Source of the DNA: Halococcoides cellulosivorans | Lineage (GTDB): Archaea > Halobacteriota > Halobacteria > Halobacteriales > Haloarculaceae | Reading direction: 5' to 3' | DNA: 64,000 bases | Assembly: GCF_003058365.1 (NCBI RefSeq) | Contig: NZ_CP028858.1 | Span: forward strand, 186,001-250,000 | Shown: positions 25,333 to 32,889 of the stretch, in pieces | Layout: each line of letters opens with the position of its first letter | Numbering within the stretch: position 1 is the first letter of the stretch | Translations under genes and position numbers: made by a program | Notes under the pieces: generated by a model | Seen by the model: the letters and a program-made list of their open reading frames with translations, nothing else | Told to the model about the DNA's origin: nothing | Database searches by the model: none

Positions 25333-26700
25333 TCACTCGATATACCCGAGTTGGTCGAGGTTCTGTTCGACGGTCTCGGAGAGATCGTCCCGATCCGCGG
25401 AGAGTGACGCCCGTCCGGCCCCGAGGTCGACCGACTGCAGTTCCGCCTCGTGGTCTCGGAGCGCGTCGACGAGCCGGTCGTGAACCTCGGGGTGATCGTC
25501 GCTGACGTCCTCGCCCTCCGAACCCATGTGAGCGACGCGGTACAGCGCGGGCGAGCCCTGTTCTGGCTCGACGTACTTCCATGGGCCTTCGCGGATCCCG
25601 ACTGCTTCGGTGTCGTCACCGTCCACACAGAAGAAGACTGGAGCGTCACTTTCCCGGTCGAGATCGATCAGTGAATCGCCCGCCATCGAATCGGGAGCGT
25701 CGATCCCAGCGGCTTCGAGTAGCGTCGGCGCGATGTCGAGATGCTGGACGGGATACTCGTCGACCCGACCAGGCTCCAGTCCCGGTGCGCGGACGATGAT
25801 CGGGACCTGTGTGAGTGAGCTGTAAACCGGTCCGGCGTGGAAGGGGGCGTACCGCCCGAACGACTCGCCGTGGTCGGCTGTGATTGCCACGACCGTCCCG
25901 TCGCCCACAGTGTCCAAGAGCCGTCCGACCTGCTCGTCGGCGCTCCTGACGCCGGCGTCGTAGGCGTCGATCGCCGCCTGTGGTGGCTCCTCTCCGACGG
26001 TGATCTGGTCGTGTGGACGGACGACGTGTTCGACGTCGGTGTCGCCACGGATCGCCTCAAGGTGGTCGTCCCACCGCGAGTACGGTGTGTGGGCGTCCAT
26101 GAGGTGAACCCACGTGAAATGGGGGTCGCCGTCGGCCTGGCGCTGGGCAATCCAGTCGCATGCGGCGTCGACGACATCGCGATCGGTCACCGCCTCACGG
26201 TACCCGTCCTCCGTCCCGTCACTCTCGGCCGAGCGCAACGTCTCGACGAGTGGCTCGTAGACGTACTGGCGGAGCACTCGACTGTCGAGGTGACGGTCGA
26301 CCTGATCTCCGAGTCGCTTGATCAGCGGTTTGGTGGCGGCGAACTCGGCCACACCGTCGTACCGGTCGAACCCCTGGTGGTAGTTGTACTCCCGGGACAC
26401 GAAGCCGTTGTTCGCGAAGCCACCAGTCGCCCACCCCGCGGCCTGAAACCGCTCTGCGAGCGTCGTTGCGCCCTCCGGGATCCCGAGTCCGTCGATAGCG
26501 TGCGGGCAGTAGCCGGTGTGCAGCGCCTGCATCGCCCACCGTGTGTGTGCGGCGTTCGCGTAGCTGTGTTCGAACAGTGTTGCATCGGCAGCGAACCGAT
26601 CGATGGCGGGCGTCGTCGGACGGTCGTAGCCGTAACAGCCGGTATGATCGGCACGGAGGCAGTCGACCGTGACGAACAGGACGGAGCGCGTGTCGGTCAT
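25333..26700 (-). CDS. Sulfatase/alkaline-phosphatase superfamily enzyme, Thr type, most divergent (4 of 4)
   Basis: 455 residues starting 'MTDTRSVLFVTVDCLRADHT', with the first metal Asp at D13. The nucleophile region is 'NAAHTRWAMQALHTGYCP': Thr53 aligns with the sulfatase Cys, but the Pro and the Arg/His-Ala-Ser that follow it in other members are replaced. The second metal site 'TADHGESFGRYAPFHAG' is shortened. The protein ends LDQLGYIE. Its own promoter, with 'accatatatcaa' on the minus strand (26724-26735), is well placed. It converges on the GT2 gene. Function is presumably related to the other three, but the altered active site may change the substrate. Confidence 0.87.
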   Translation of the reverse strand: MTDTRSVLFVTVDCLRADHTGCYGYDRPTTPAIDRFAADATLFEHSYANAAHTRWAMQALHTGYCPHAIDGLGIPEGATTLAERFQAAGWATGGFANNGFVSREYNYHQGFDRYDGVAEFAATKPLIKRLGDQVDRHLDSRVLRQYVYEPLVETLRSAESDGTEDGYREAVTDRDVVDAACDWIAQRQADGDPHFTWVHLMDAHTPYSRWDDHLEAIRGDTDVEHVVRPHDQITVGEEPPQAAIDAYDAGVRSADEQVGRLLDTVGDGTVVAITADHGESFGRYAPFHAGPVYSSLTQVPIIVRAPGLEPGRVDEYPVQHLDIAPTLLEAAGIDAPDSMAGDSLIDLDRESDAPVFFCVDGDDTEAVGIREGPWKYVEPEQGSPALYRVAHMGSEGEDVSDDHPEVHDRLVDALRDHEAELQSVDLGAGRASLSADRDDLSETVEQNLDQLGYIE

Positions 26701-26723
26701 CCCGTGGGGGTATCACGTCTGGG

Positions 26724-26735
26724 TTGATATATGGT
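26724..26735 (-). promoter_or_regulatory. TATA box for AP-superfamily gene 4
   Basis: On the minus strand 'accatatatcaa' is centred about 29 bases before the ATG at 26700. This separates the gene from the glycosyltransferase operon upstream. Confidence 0.65.
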
Positions 26736-26757
26736 GCTGGCCGGACTCGATCCGTGC

Positions 26758-27789
26758 TCACTGCACCGCCTCGACGTAGCCTGCGACGCCGTCAGCGAAC
26801 AGTTCTCGCACGGTGACGTCCGCCAGCGCGTCGGCCAGAAGCGATCGTCGGCGTTCTTTCAGCACGGAGGGGTGGACGCGCTGGCCACCGGCGGCGAACG
26901 CGTACAGTGAGAGGTGATACTCCGATGGGTCGAGTTCCATGTCCGTCCCGGTCGCGATTCGAGCGGTCGCGGCGTCTGTCGCGAGCGTTCGATCGTCGAC
27001 TGTCCGACCGCCGTTCAGCACGAACACCCGATCGATGGGCGCGTGGTCGACCACGCGGTCGGCCACGGCGTCGGGGACGACGTTTTCCGAGAGGTCGATC
27101 GAGAAGGCGTGCAAGAGCGCAGCGGAGAGCAGTTCCGAGCGCGCGATCCACCGCTTGAGTCTGACGCGCCGTCGAGTCCCCGCGGGTAACTGATCGTCTT
27201 CGACGGCCGTCCCCGGAAAGACGCCCAGCGTCGCCGGCCAACTGTAGACTGCTCCGTCGTCGTCCACGAGGAGGACGTTGTCGCCCATGAACCCCAGTTC
27301 GGCCGACTCGCGAAGCAACGTTAGAATGGTCGAGGTCTTGCCCATTCGCCCCATCGAGGTCAACACCGTCGCGCGTCCGTCTTCGTCGACGACTGCGCCC
27401 GCGTGAATCAGTGCGACGCCAGCGTCGAGCAGCGCGGTCGTGAGCACGCCCTCGACGATGTCGTCGATCCCCGACTGGTCCCGAAAGGCCGGCGTGAACA
27501 CGACCCGTGTCCGATCGGTTCCGAGGCCCCCAATCCGGACGGCGACGGGCGATCGTGTCGGTGTCGAGGGGTACCGGACGGTCACGGTGTCGTCGTCGAC
27601 CCAAAAGCGGTGACTCGCCAGTCGGCGCGCTCTCGCCGGTGGTGTCGGTGACCAGTCCGGTCGGCGTTCGATCTCGACGACGTGGTCGGCGTCGCCCGAC
27701 CCGCCAGTGAAGGCCTCGGGAATCGGTACGTCGGCGTTCGTCCGGACGGTCACGAAATCGTGGATGTGGTAGGTCTCAGTCGCGTGCAT
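26758..27789 (-). CDS. HPr-kinase-like P-loop protein in glycan cluster
   Basis: 343 residues starting 'MHATETYHIHDFVTVRTNAD'. After an N-terminal beta-rich domain (1-115), residues about 118-300 resemble the C-terminal kinase domain of HPr kinase/phosphorylase: 'GVALIHAGAVVDEDGRATVL', then a P-loop variant 'TSMGRMGKTSTIL' (first Gly replaced by Ser), and 'GFMGDNVLLVDDDG'. HPr itself is not expected in this context; similar stand-alone HPrK-like proteins occur in glycan and peptide-modification clusters. It overlaps the upstream GT4 gene by 14 bases and is the last gene of that operon. A role in phosphorylating a sugar or carrier is inference. Confidence 0.82.
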   Translation of the reverse strand: MHATETYHIHDFVTVRTNADVPIPEAFTGGSGDADHVVEIERRPDWSPTPPARARRLASHRFWVDDDTVTVRYPSTPTRSPVAVRIGGLGTDRTRVVFTPAFRDQSGIDDIVEGVLTTALLDAGVALIHAGAVVDEDGRATVLTSMGRMGKTSTILTLLRESAELGFMGDNVLLVDDDGAVYSWPATLGVFPGTAVEDDQLPAGTRRRVRLKRWIARSELLSAALLHAFSIDLSENVVPDAVADRVVDHAPIDRVFVLNGGRTVDDRTLATDAATARIATGTDMELDPSEYHLSLYAFAAGGQRVHPSVLKERRRSLLADALADVTVRELFADGVAGYVEAVQ

Positions 27790-28939
27790 GGGTCTGGGCG
27801 ATCTCGTAAATCTCGACGAGGCGGTCGGCGACCGCCGACGGACTGTACTGTTCGTGGATCGTCCGGCGGGCGGCCCTCCCGAGGCGATCGCACGCGTCGG
27901 GGTCTGCCCGCAGCGCCCGCAGTCGCTCGACGATCGGGTCGGGCACCCCGGGCGTCACGAGAAAGCCGTTCTCCCCGTCCGTGACGGCATCGGCCATCGA
28001 GAGCGTGTCGCTCGCGATGACTGGCCGCCCGGTCGCCATCGCTTCGAGCACCGTGAGTGGTGGATCGATCACTGGCGTGCGCTCGACGCCCAACTCACGG
28101 AACGGGAACGTCCAGACGTCGGCGGCGGCGTACGCCGCGCGCTTCTCGGTGTCGGTCAGGTGACCCGTGTGGACGGTGAGGTTGTCGAGGTCACGAACGT
28201 CGCGATCCTCGATCTGTTTGGTGACGACGAACAGTTCGACGCCCTCGTCGGCGGCGAATGCGTCGAGTGCCGCTGCGACCTCGAACGGAAATCGGGCTTC
28301 GTTCACGTTCCCGAAATAGCCCGCGACGAAGGCGTCCTCGGGGAGACCGAACTGCGCTCGCGCGGTCGATCGGTCGACACCACCGAACCGGTCGAGAAAG
28401 ACCGGTGGATCGAGACTGTGGCAGTTCGATGACGGAACGCCCATCGCTTCGAGCGCCTCCAGGTCGGCGTCGGTCGTCGAGACGTAGGCGTCGATACGAC
28501 TGGGGGTGTCGAGTGCGTTCAGCAGTCGACCGTGTTCGACGCCACCGAACGTCTGGGCGACCACGGCTGCGTCGCCCACGAGGTCGTTCACCAGTGCGAA
28601 CAGGCTGTGACTCGCAAAGCCCAGATGAACCACGTCGGGGTCCTCACGGGCGAGATGTCGGCCGACACGCCAGGCCAGTCTGGCGAACATCACGGCGTCT
28701 CGATTGTAGCGATACCCACCGAGGGCCGCGACCAGATCTCCGAGGCGGGATTCGCGCGCGTACGACATCTCGAACTCGGGACTGGGCTCGTCGCCCGGTC
28801 TGATCGTCGAGATGCCTCGGACGTCGAGGGCGGCGTGATCGGTGAGCGCTCGCATCTGGTCGCGGGTCAGCACCCGAGTCCCTTCGCTCCACGGCGGGTG
28901 GAGGCCGTAGCCGACGACGCACACCTCCGAGAGACTCAT
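27776..28939 (-). CDS. GT4-type glycosyltransferase
   Basis: 387 residues starting 'MSLSEVCVVGYGLHPPWSEG'. The C-terminal GT-B half is clear: 'DAFVAGYFGNVNEARFPFEV', 'VYAAADVWTFPF'-like text read as 'AYAAADVWTFPFRELG', and 'PLTVLEAMATGRPVIASDTL' followed by the donor-binding 'DGENGFLVTPG'. The N-terminal half has 'EGTRVLTRDQMRAL' instead of the usual Gly-rich loop, so it is a divergent member. It overlaps both neighbours (14 bases with the HPrK-like gene, 4 bases with the nucleotidyltransferase-like gene), so it is in the middle of a four-gene operon. Confidence 0.9.
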   Translation of the reverse strand: MSLSEVCVVGYGLHPPWSEGTRVLTRDQMRALTDHAALDVRGISTIRPGDEPSPEFEMSYARESRLGDLVAALGGYRYNRDAVMFARLAWRVGRHLAREDPDVVHLGFASHSLFALVNDLVGDAAVVAQTFGGVEHGRLLNALDTPSRIDAYVSTTDADLEALEAMGVPSSNCHSLDPPVFLDRFGGVDRSTARAQFGLPEDAFVAGYFGNVNEARFPFEVAAALDAFAADEGVELFVVTKQIEDRDVRDLDNLTVHTGHLTDTEKRAAYAAADVWTFPFRELGVERTPVIDPPLTVLEAMATGRPVIASDTLSMADAVTDGENGFLVTPGVPDPIVERLRALRADPDACDRLGRAARRTIHEQYSPSAVADRLVEIYEIAQTHARD

Positions 28940-30129
28940 CGGACGAGGCGGGTCTTGAGCCCGAACAGCGCCCCCATCACGCGCATGTATCGGGCGCGCA
29001 TCGGGTGATACTTGTAGGCGGCCATCGACGCGTCGCGCTGTCGTTTCGACCGGTCGCGATTCTGCAGGGCCCTCCGGTACGCCTCGGGTGCACTCACCGT
29101 GTCGCCGTCGCGAAGGCGTTCGTTGACCGTCACGGACTGAGGCAACACGGCGGTTCTGACCCGCCCATCGCGGTAGTACTCGCAGGTGTCACGCTCGGCC
29201 GTCTCGACCGACCAGTCCGGGCGGAACTCGTTGTGCGTCGTCTCGTGAGAGTGGACCGTCAGTTCGGTCTCCGGGACCTCGACACCGATCTCGTCAAGGT
29301 AGGCGTCGAGATGGTCGACGAACGCGAAACAGGCGGTGATGGCGTCCTGCAGGCGTTCGATCAGCAGTGTCTCACGCTCCGCCCGGTCCAGATCGAACCA
29401 TCGCTCCCGGAGGTCGGTGATCGAGGCGTCGAAGGCGTCCATCACCGGCGTGTCCCGTCCAGTACTGTCGGCAAACAGCATCATATCGTTGCGCAGGGAG
29501 TTGAGCCGGTGGACCGCAAAGCGGGTATCGAGATCGACGGGGAACCGCTCGGCAACCACTCCCGGGACGGCCAGATCGAACGCGTCACCGAAGACGATAT
29601 CGAGGCGGTGGTGATCGATCGATGGGCCCGGGAAGAAGAGGAGTTCGAGAAACTCCATCGGGTAGGTCGTCGTCACCGAGTCGACCAGGTACGCGAGGTA
29701 GTTGAATCGATCGCGGTTTTTCTCGTATTCGAGTGACTCGCCGTAGTGGAGGACGAGGTCTTTCGGCATCGGGAGCACGTTGTAGTACTCGGGAAACGCC
29801 GATCGAGTGATGACCTCGGGACCGTGGAAAAAGTAGTATTCGTCGGTCTTCGCGGCCGAAATCCCCTCACGAACTGCGGTCGGATCGTCGATTTCGTCCT
29901 CGACCACGACGATCAGGTCGACGTCCGAGATTCCTGGCCGGGAGACCTCTCCAGTCCCCGATTCGTAGACGGAGACGACGCCCGAGACGCTGGCGATCCG
30001 ATCGAGAAACGTGTCGCGAGCGTCCGCGTAGGCTTCCGGGGGCTCGTATCGGGGGTGATCGTAGAACGCGTAGTTCAGATCGGACGATGCGTCCTGCACG
30101 GCCGCAGAGGCGATGCGATCTTCAGTCAT
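28936..30129 (-). CDS. Nucleotidyltransferase-fold protein (second type)
   Basis: 397 residues from the ATG at 30129 ('MTEDRIASAAVQDASSDLNY'). The nucleotidyltransferase motif appears as 'GTGEVSRPGISDVDLIVVVE' (Gly-Ser-like loop, then DxD) at about residues 57-76. The long helical C-terminal portion (about 200-330) and the basic tail ending 'YMRVMGALFGLKTRLVR' are not typical of known families. It is not similar in sequence to the other NTase-fold protein at 15648-16652 outside the motif. It overlaps the flanking GT4 genes by 4 bases on both sides, so all are co-translated. Function is not known; it may transfer a nucleotide or phosphoryl group to a glycan intermediate. Confidence 0.8.
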   Translation of the reverse strand: MTEDRIASAAVQDASSDLNYAFYDHPRYEPPEAYADARDTFLDRIASVSGVVSVYESGTGEVSRPGISDVDLIVVVEDEIDDPTAVREGISAAKTDEYYFFHGPEVITRSAFPEYYNVLPMPKDLVLHYGESLEYEKNRDRFNYLAYLVDSVTTTYPMEFLELLFFPGPSIDHHRLDIVFGDAFDLAVPGVVAERFPVDLDTRFAVHRLNSLRNDMMLFADSTGRDTPVMDAFDASITDLRERWFDLDRAERETLLIERLQDAITACFAFVDHLDAYLDEIGVEVPETELTVHSHETTHNEFRPDWSVETAERDTCEYYRDGRVRTAVLPQSVTVNERLRDGDTVSAPEAYRRALQNRDRSKRQRDASMAAYKYHPMRARYMRVMGALFGLKTRLVR

Positions 30130-31298
30130 TCTGACCACTCTTCGAACCGATCGAACAGTCGATCGACGATTCGATCCCACGTGAACTGCTCTTCGATGCG
30201 CTGTCGGAGTGCGGGCCCGGTGTCGGCGTCGAATCCGTCGGCCATCGCGTCGGCGAGGCCCTCTGGGTCACCCGGCTCTGCGTAGATGCCGAGGTCACCG
30301 AGAACGTCGGGGGCTCCCGCGACGTCGGTCGCGACGACGGTCGATCCACTGGCTGCCGCTTCGAGGACGTTGATCGGACAGCCTTCCGAGTAGGCCGCCG
30401 AGACCGCGACGTCACAGGTCTCGAACCAGCCGAGCAGTTCCTCGCGGGGGACCCGCCCCGTCAGCGTCACCACATCCTCGACGCCGAGTTCCTGGATCCG
30501 CGTTTCGAGATAGTCGGCATAGCCCGAGTGGCCGTGGCCACCGACGTGGACGATGTGGGCCTCGGCGTCTCGCTCGCGAAGCGCCGGTGCGGCGTCGACC
30601 AGCGTGTGGACTCCCTTTCGGGGGATCGCACTGCCGACCGAGACCGCCACGGTGGCGTCCTCCAGGCCGTACGACTCACGAACGTTCTCTGCGGGGGTTT
30701 CACGATCGAACTCCGTGAGGTCCACGCCGTTGGGGATGGCGACCACTCGGTCCGGATCGATCCCCATCTCTTCGAGTTCGGGGACCGCCCGCTCGGCGAC
30801 CGTGTGGACGTGATCGGCAAAGCGGGTGCCGTACTTCTGGATCAGGTGGTCGAGGTAGACACCCGTGCAGTATTTCCACTTTCGGTCGAACGAGGGGTAC
30901 TCCCGGAACGACCGAATCTCGTTGAGATAGGTCCCGTGCGCGGTTTCGACGAGTGGTGTGTCGACCTTTCCCAGGAGATCCGCGAGCACGGGTAACGTGA
31001 TGTAGTTGCCGTGCATGTGGATCAGATCGAAATCGTGGGCCTCGTCCAGTTCCGACAGCGTCGGGAGTGCCCGGACTGCGAACGCGAAGATGTTCAGCGG
31101 GAAGAGTCGGTCCGAGCGCCGGACCGTCCTGATTTCGACCTCGTCCGAGAGTTCGGGCCGAACGTCATCTTCGTGCTCCTGATCGGTGATCACCCAGTTC
31201 TCGACCCCGCGATCGTCGAGTTCGGCAACGATGTTTCGGGCGACGTACGGCACCCCGCCGTGCCGGTTGAACGCCGGTGCGACCGTACAGACCTTCAC
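30126..31298 (-). CDS. GT4-type glycosyltransferase
   Basis: 390 residues starting 'MKVCTVAPAFNRHGGVPYVA', with the acceptor-side Gly-rich loop 'RHGGVPYVARNI'. The C-terminal donor domain shows 'VAVSVGSAIPRKGVHTLVDA', 'VTLTGRVPREELLGWFETCD' and the EX7E-type motif 'YSEGCPINVLEAAASGSTVV'. It is the first gene of the operon running GT4 - NTase-like - GT4 - HPrK-like. A TATA-like patch is seen on the minus strand near 31321-31330. It is a typical cytoplasmic retaining glycosyltransferase; the sugar is unknown. Confidence 0.94.
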   Translation of the reverse strand: MKVCTVAPAFNRHGGVPYVARNIVAELDDRGVENWVITDQEHEDDVRPELSDEVEIRTVRRSDRLFPLNIFAFAVRALPTLSELDEAHDFDLIHMHGNYITLPVLADLLGKVDTPLVETAHGTYLNEIRSFREYPSFDRKWKYCTGVYLDHLIQKYGTRFADHVHTVAERAVPELEEMGIDPDRVVAIPNGVDLTEFDRETPAENVRESYGLEDATVAVSVGSAIPRKGVHTLVDAAPALRERDAEAHIVHVGGHGHSGYADYLETRIQELGVEDVVTLTGRVPREELLGWFETCDVAVSAAYSEGCPINVLEAAASGSTVVATDVAGAPDVLGDLGIYAEPGDPEGLADAMADGFDADTGPALRQRIEEQFTWDRIVDRLFDRFEEWSE

Positions 31299-31352
31299 GC
31301 CCGCGGTTTTACCCGGCGGTCCGAAAAGCGTTGCTGTCTGCCCGTCTGGGGG

Positions 31353-31847
31353 TCACCTGTGCCGGGTAATGTGTCGGCGGACCGACCACGCTCCCCCCGC
31401 CGCGAGCGCCGCAACGACGAGCACGACCGGATCGCCGGAGAGATAGAGCCCGGGCGTGGGTGGCCGATAGCCAGAGACGGGCCAGAACAGCGCATACGAC
31501 GACGTCCCGGTTGGCGTTCGCAACAGCGCGTCCAGCAGGAGATGGCTGGTGACGCCGACGGCCATCCACCTGATGGCGGTCCGCCTGAATCGTCGGCCGA
31601 CGAGGAGTCCGGCGATCCCGATCGACAGTCCGACGCCGAGGAGGGTGTGCCACCCCAGCACCTCGATCGAACCGCCGACGAGTGCTTCGAGTGGGTCGTC
31701 GTCGACGAACAGTCCGACCTTGCTCACGTCGGGGACGATCGCGCCGAAGAGGGCTGCCGTCCGTGCGGCCCGGGAAACGTCGACCGCAAGCGAGACGACG
31801 GTCACGCCCGCGTACGCGAACAGGACGTGCGAGAGCAGATCGACCAT
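31353..31847 (-). CDS. YdjM/DUF457-type membrane metal-dependent hydrolase
   Basis: 164 residues starting 'MVDLLSHVLFAYAGVTVVSL' with four or five hydrophobic segments. Conserved polar residues fit the COG1988/YdjM family: H7 in the first helix, 'GAIVPDVSKVGLF', 'WHTLLGVGLSI' and 'GVTSHLLLDALLR'. Members are predicted membrane-bound metal-dependent hydrolases of unknown substrate. The gene overlaps the preceding OB-fold-like gene by one base and ends a minus-strand operon that begins with the GT2 gene at 35081. Confidence 0.88.
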   Translation of the reverse strand: MVDLLSHVLFAYAGVTVVSLAVDVSRAARTAALFGAIVPDVSKVGLFVDDDPLEALVGGSIEVLGWHTLLGVGLSIGIAGLLVGRRFRRTAIRWMAVGVTSHLLLDALLRTPTGTSSYALFWPVSGYRPPTPGLYLSGDPVVLVVAALAAGGAWSVRRHITRHR

Positions 31848-32296
31848 CAGTCGGCCTCCCGCGGGACGAGTGCGTACGCGTCACGGTCGACGCGCCAGTC
31901 TCGAACGATCAGCGCGATCACGATCAGGCCCGCCAGCGCCGATACGCCGTAGGTGTAGTGGTGTTCGGTCTGCTCACGAACGACGATGCCATCTGCAGCG
32001 ACGGTCCGGTCGGCGGTGACCACGCCCGCCACGTCGAGGTACTGCCCGTCTCGAACTGGCCGGTCGACCCCGGTCAGGCGGATATCGTACGCGCGGTCGT
32101 CGATGTCGACGGTGATGAGTAGCGGGTCGGTCGAACTGACCTGTCCGTAGACGACGGCGCGTTCGCCGGTGATGCCACCCTCGACGACGGCCTCGCTGTC
32201 GAGGTGTGGGGCCTCCGCGTAGGGGGCTTGCCCGAACCCGATCGGGACCCACAGTTGGACGAGGACGAGGACGACGAGCAGTCCGAGGCGCTTCAT
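31847..32296 (-). CDS. Membrane-anchored OB-fold-like protein
   Basis: 149 residues from the ATG at 32296 ('MKRLGLLVVLVLVQLWVPIG'). It has an N-terminal signal or anchor helix, an extracytoplasmic beta-rich domain with 'VVYGQVSSTDPLLITVDIDD', 'YDIRLTGVDRPVRDGQYLDV' and 'VAGVVTADRTVAADGIVV', and a C-terminal transmembrane helix ('GVSALAGLIVIALIVRDW'). The domain layout recalls small OB-fold (NfeD/tOB-like) domains, but this is a weak resemblance. It overlaps the upstream GT2 gene by 4 bases and the downstream YdjM-type gene by 1 base. Confidence 0.78.
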   Translation of the reverse strand: MKRLGLLVVLVLVQLWVPIGFGQAPYAEAPHLDSEAVVEGGITGERAVVYGQVSSTDPLLITVDIDDRAYDIRLTGVDRPVRDGQYLDVAGVVTADRTVAADGIVVREQTEHHYTYGVSALAGLIVIALIVRDWRVDRDAYALVPREAD

Positions 32297-32856
32297 CGCG
32301 GTCGGAGCTTGTTGGCGAGCAGTTTCGCCGCGACGGGACCGAACACGCGGGGATGGCGGCGGAGCAGATACCAGGTCCATTCGAGGTGGCCACGCGTCAC
32401 CATCGTGTCGCCAGTCTCCTCGTCGTAGTGGGGGACGACGTCTCGTTCCAACTGGAGCACGCGCCCGCCCTCCTTCTCGACGCGGATCGCGAAGTCCGTA
32501 TCGCCGCCGTGGTGGCGACGCTCGTCGAACCCGCCGACGCGATTCCAGAGGTCGCGATGGAAGATCATGAGCCGACCGATCACCCATCGCAGTGGGGGAA
32601 AGTCCCGGAGCCCGGCCAGCGTCTGCCGATCCATCCGGCCGAGGGTCTCGGCAACCGTCGCCGTCGGAAACTCGATATCGTCGTCAGCGATGACGATCCA
32701 GTCGGCGGACGCGGCCCGCACGCCCGCGTTCCGGGCGACGTTCAATCCCTCGTCCCGTCGGACGATCACCTCTGCGTCGTCGGGCACTGTCGCTGGCGTC
32801 ACCAGCGACTCTCGAACCGTCGGAATAACGACTGAGACGTCGTCGAACTCGACCAT
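32293..32856 (-). CDS. Short family 2 glycosyltransferase
   Basis: 187 residues from the ATG at 32856 ('MVEFDDVSVVIPTVRESLVT'). The protein is compact: 'NVARNAGVRAASADWIVIAD' leads to the DDD metal-binding motif ('IADDDIEF'), then 'GGFDERRHHGGDTDFAIRVE', the acceptor-side motif of galactosyltransferase-type GT2 enzymes. It lacks the usual length between the motifs and is therefore a minimal GT-A enzyme. The start 10 codons further upstream (32886) is less conserved in style. It lies 33 bases downstream of the GT4 gene and overlaps the next gene. Confidence 0.87.
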   Translation of the reverse strand: MVEFDDVSVVIPTVRESLVTPATVPDDAEVIVRRDEGLNVARNAGVRAASADWIVIADDDIEFPTATVAETLGRMDRQTLAGLRDFPPLRWVIGRLMIFHRDLWNRVGGFDERRHHGGDTDFAIRVEKEGGRVLQLERDVVPHYDEETGDTMVTRGHLEWTWYLLRRHPRVFGPVAAKLLANKLRPR

Positions 32857-32889
32857 ACAGATGTCGGGGGTACTCTCGCCGGACAATTA

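Noticed and set aside
16658-26700. Calling the four AP-superfamily proteins sulfatases
   Set aside because: All have Thr instead of the Cys or Ser needed for formylglycine; the superfamily name is kept but not the reaction.
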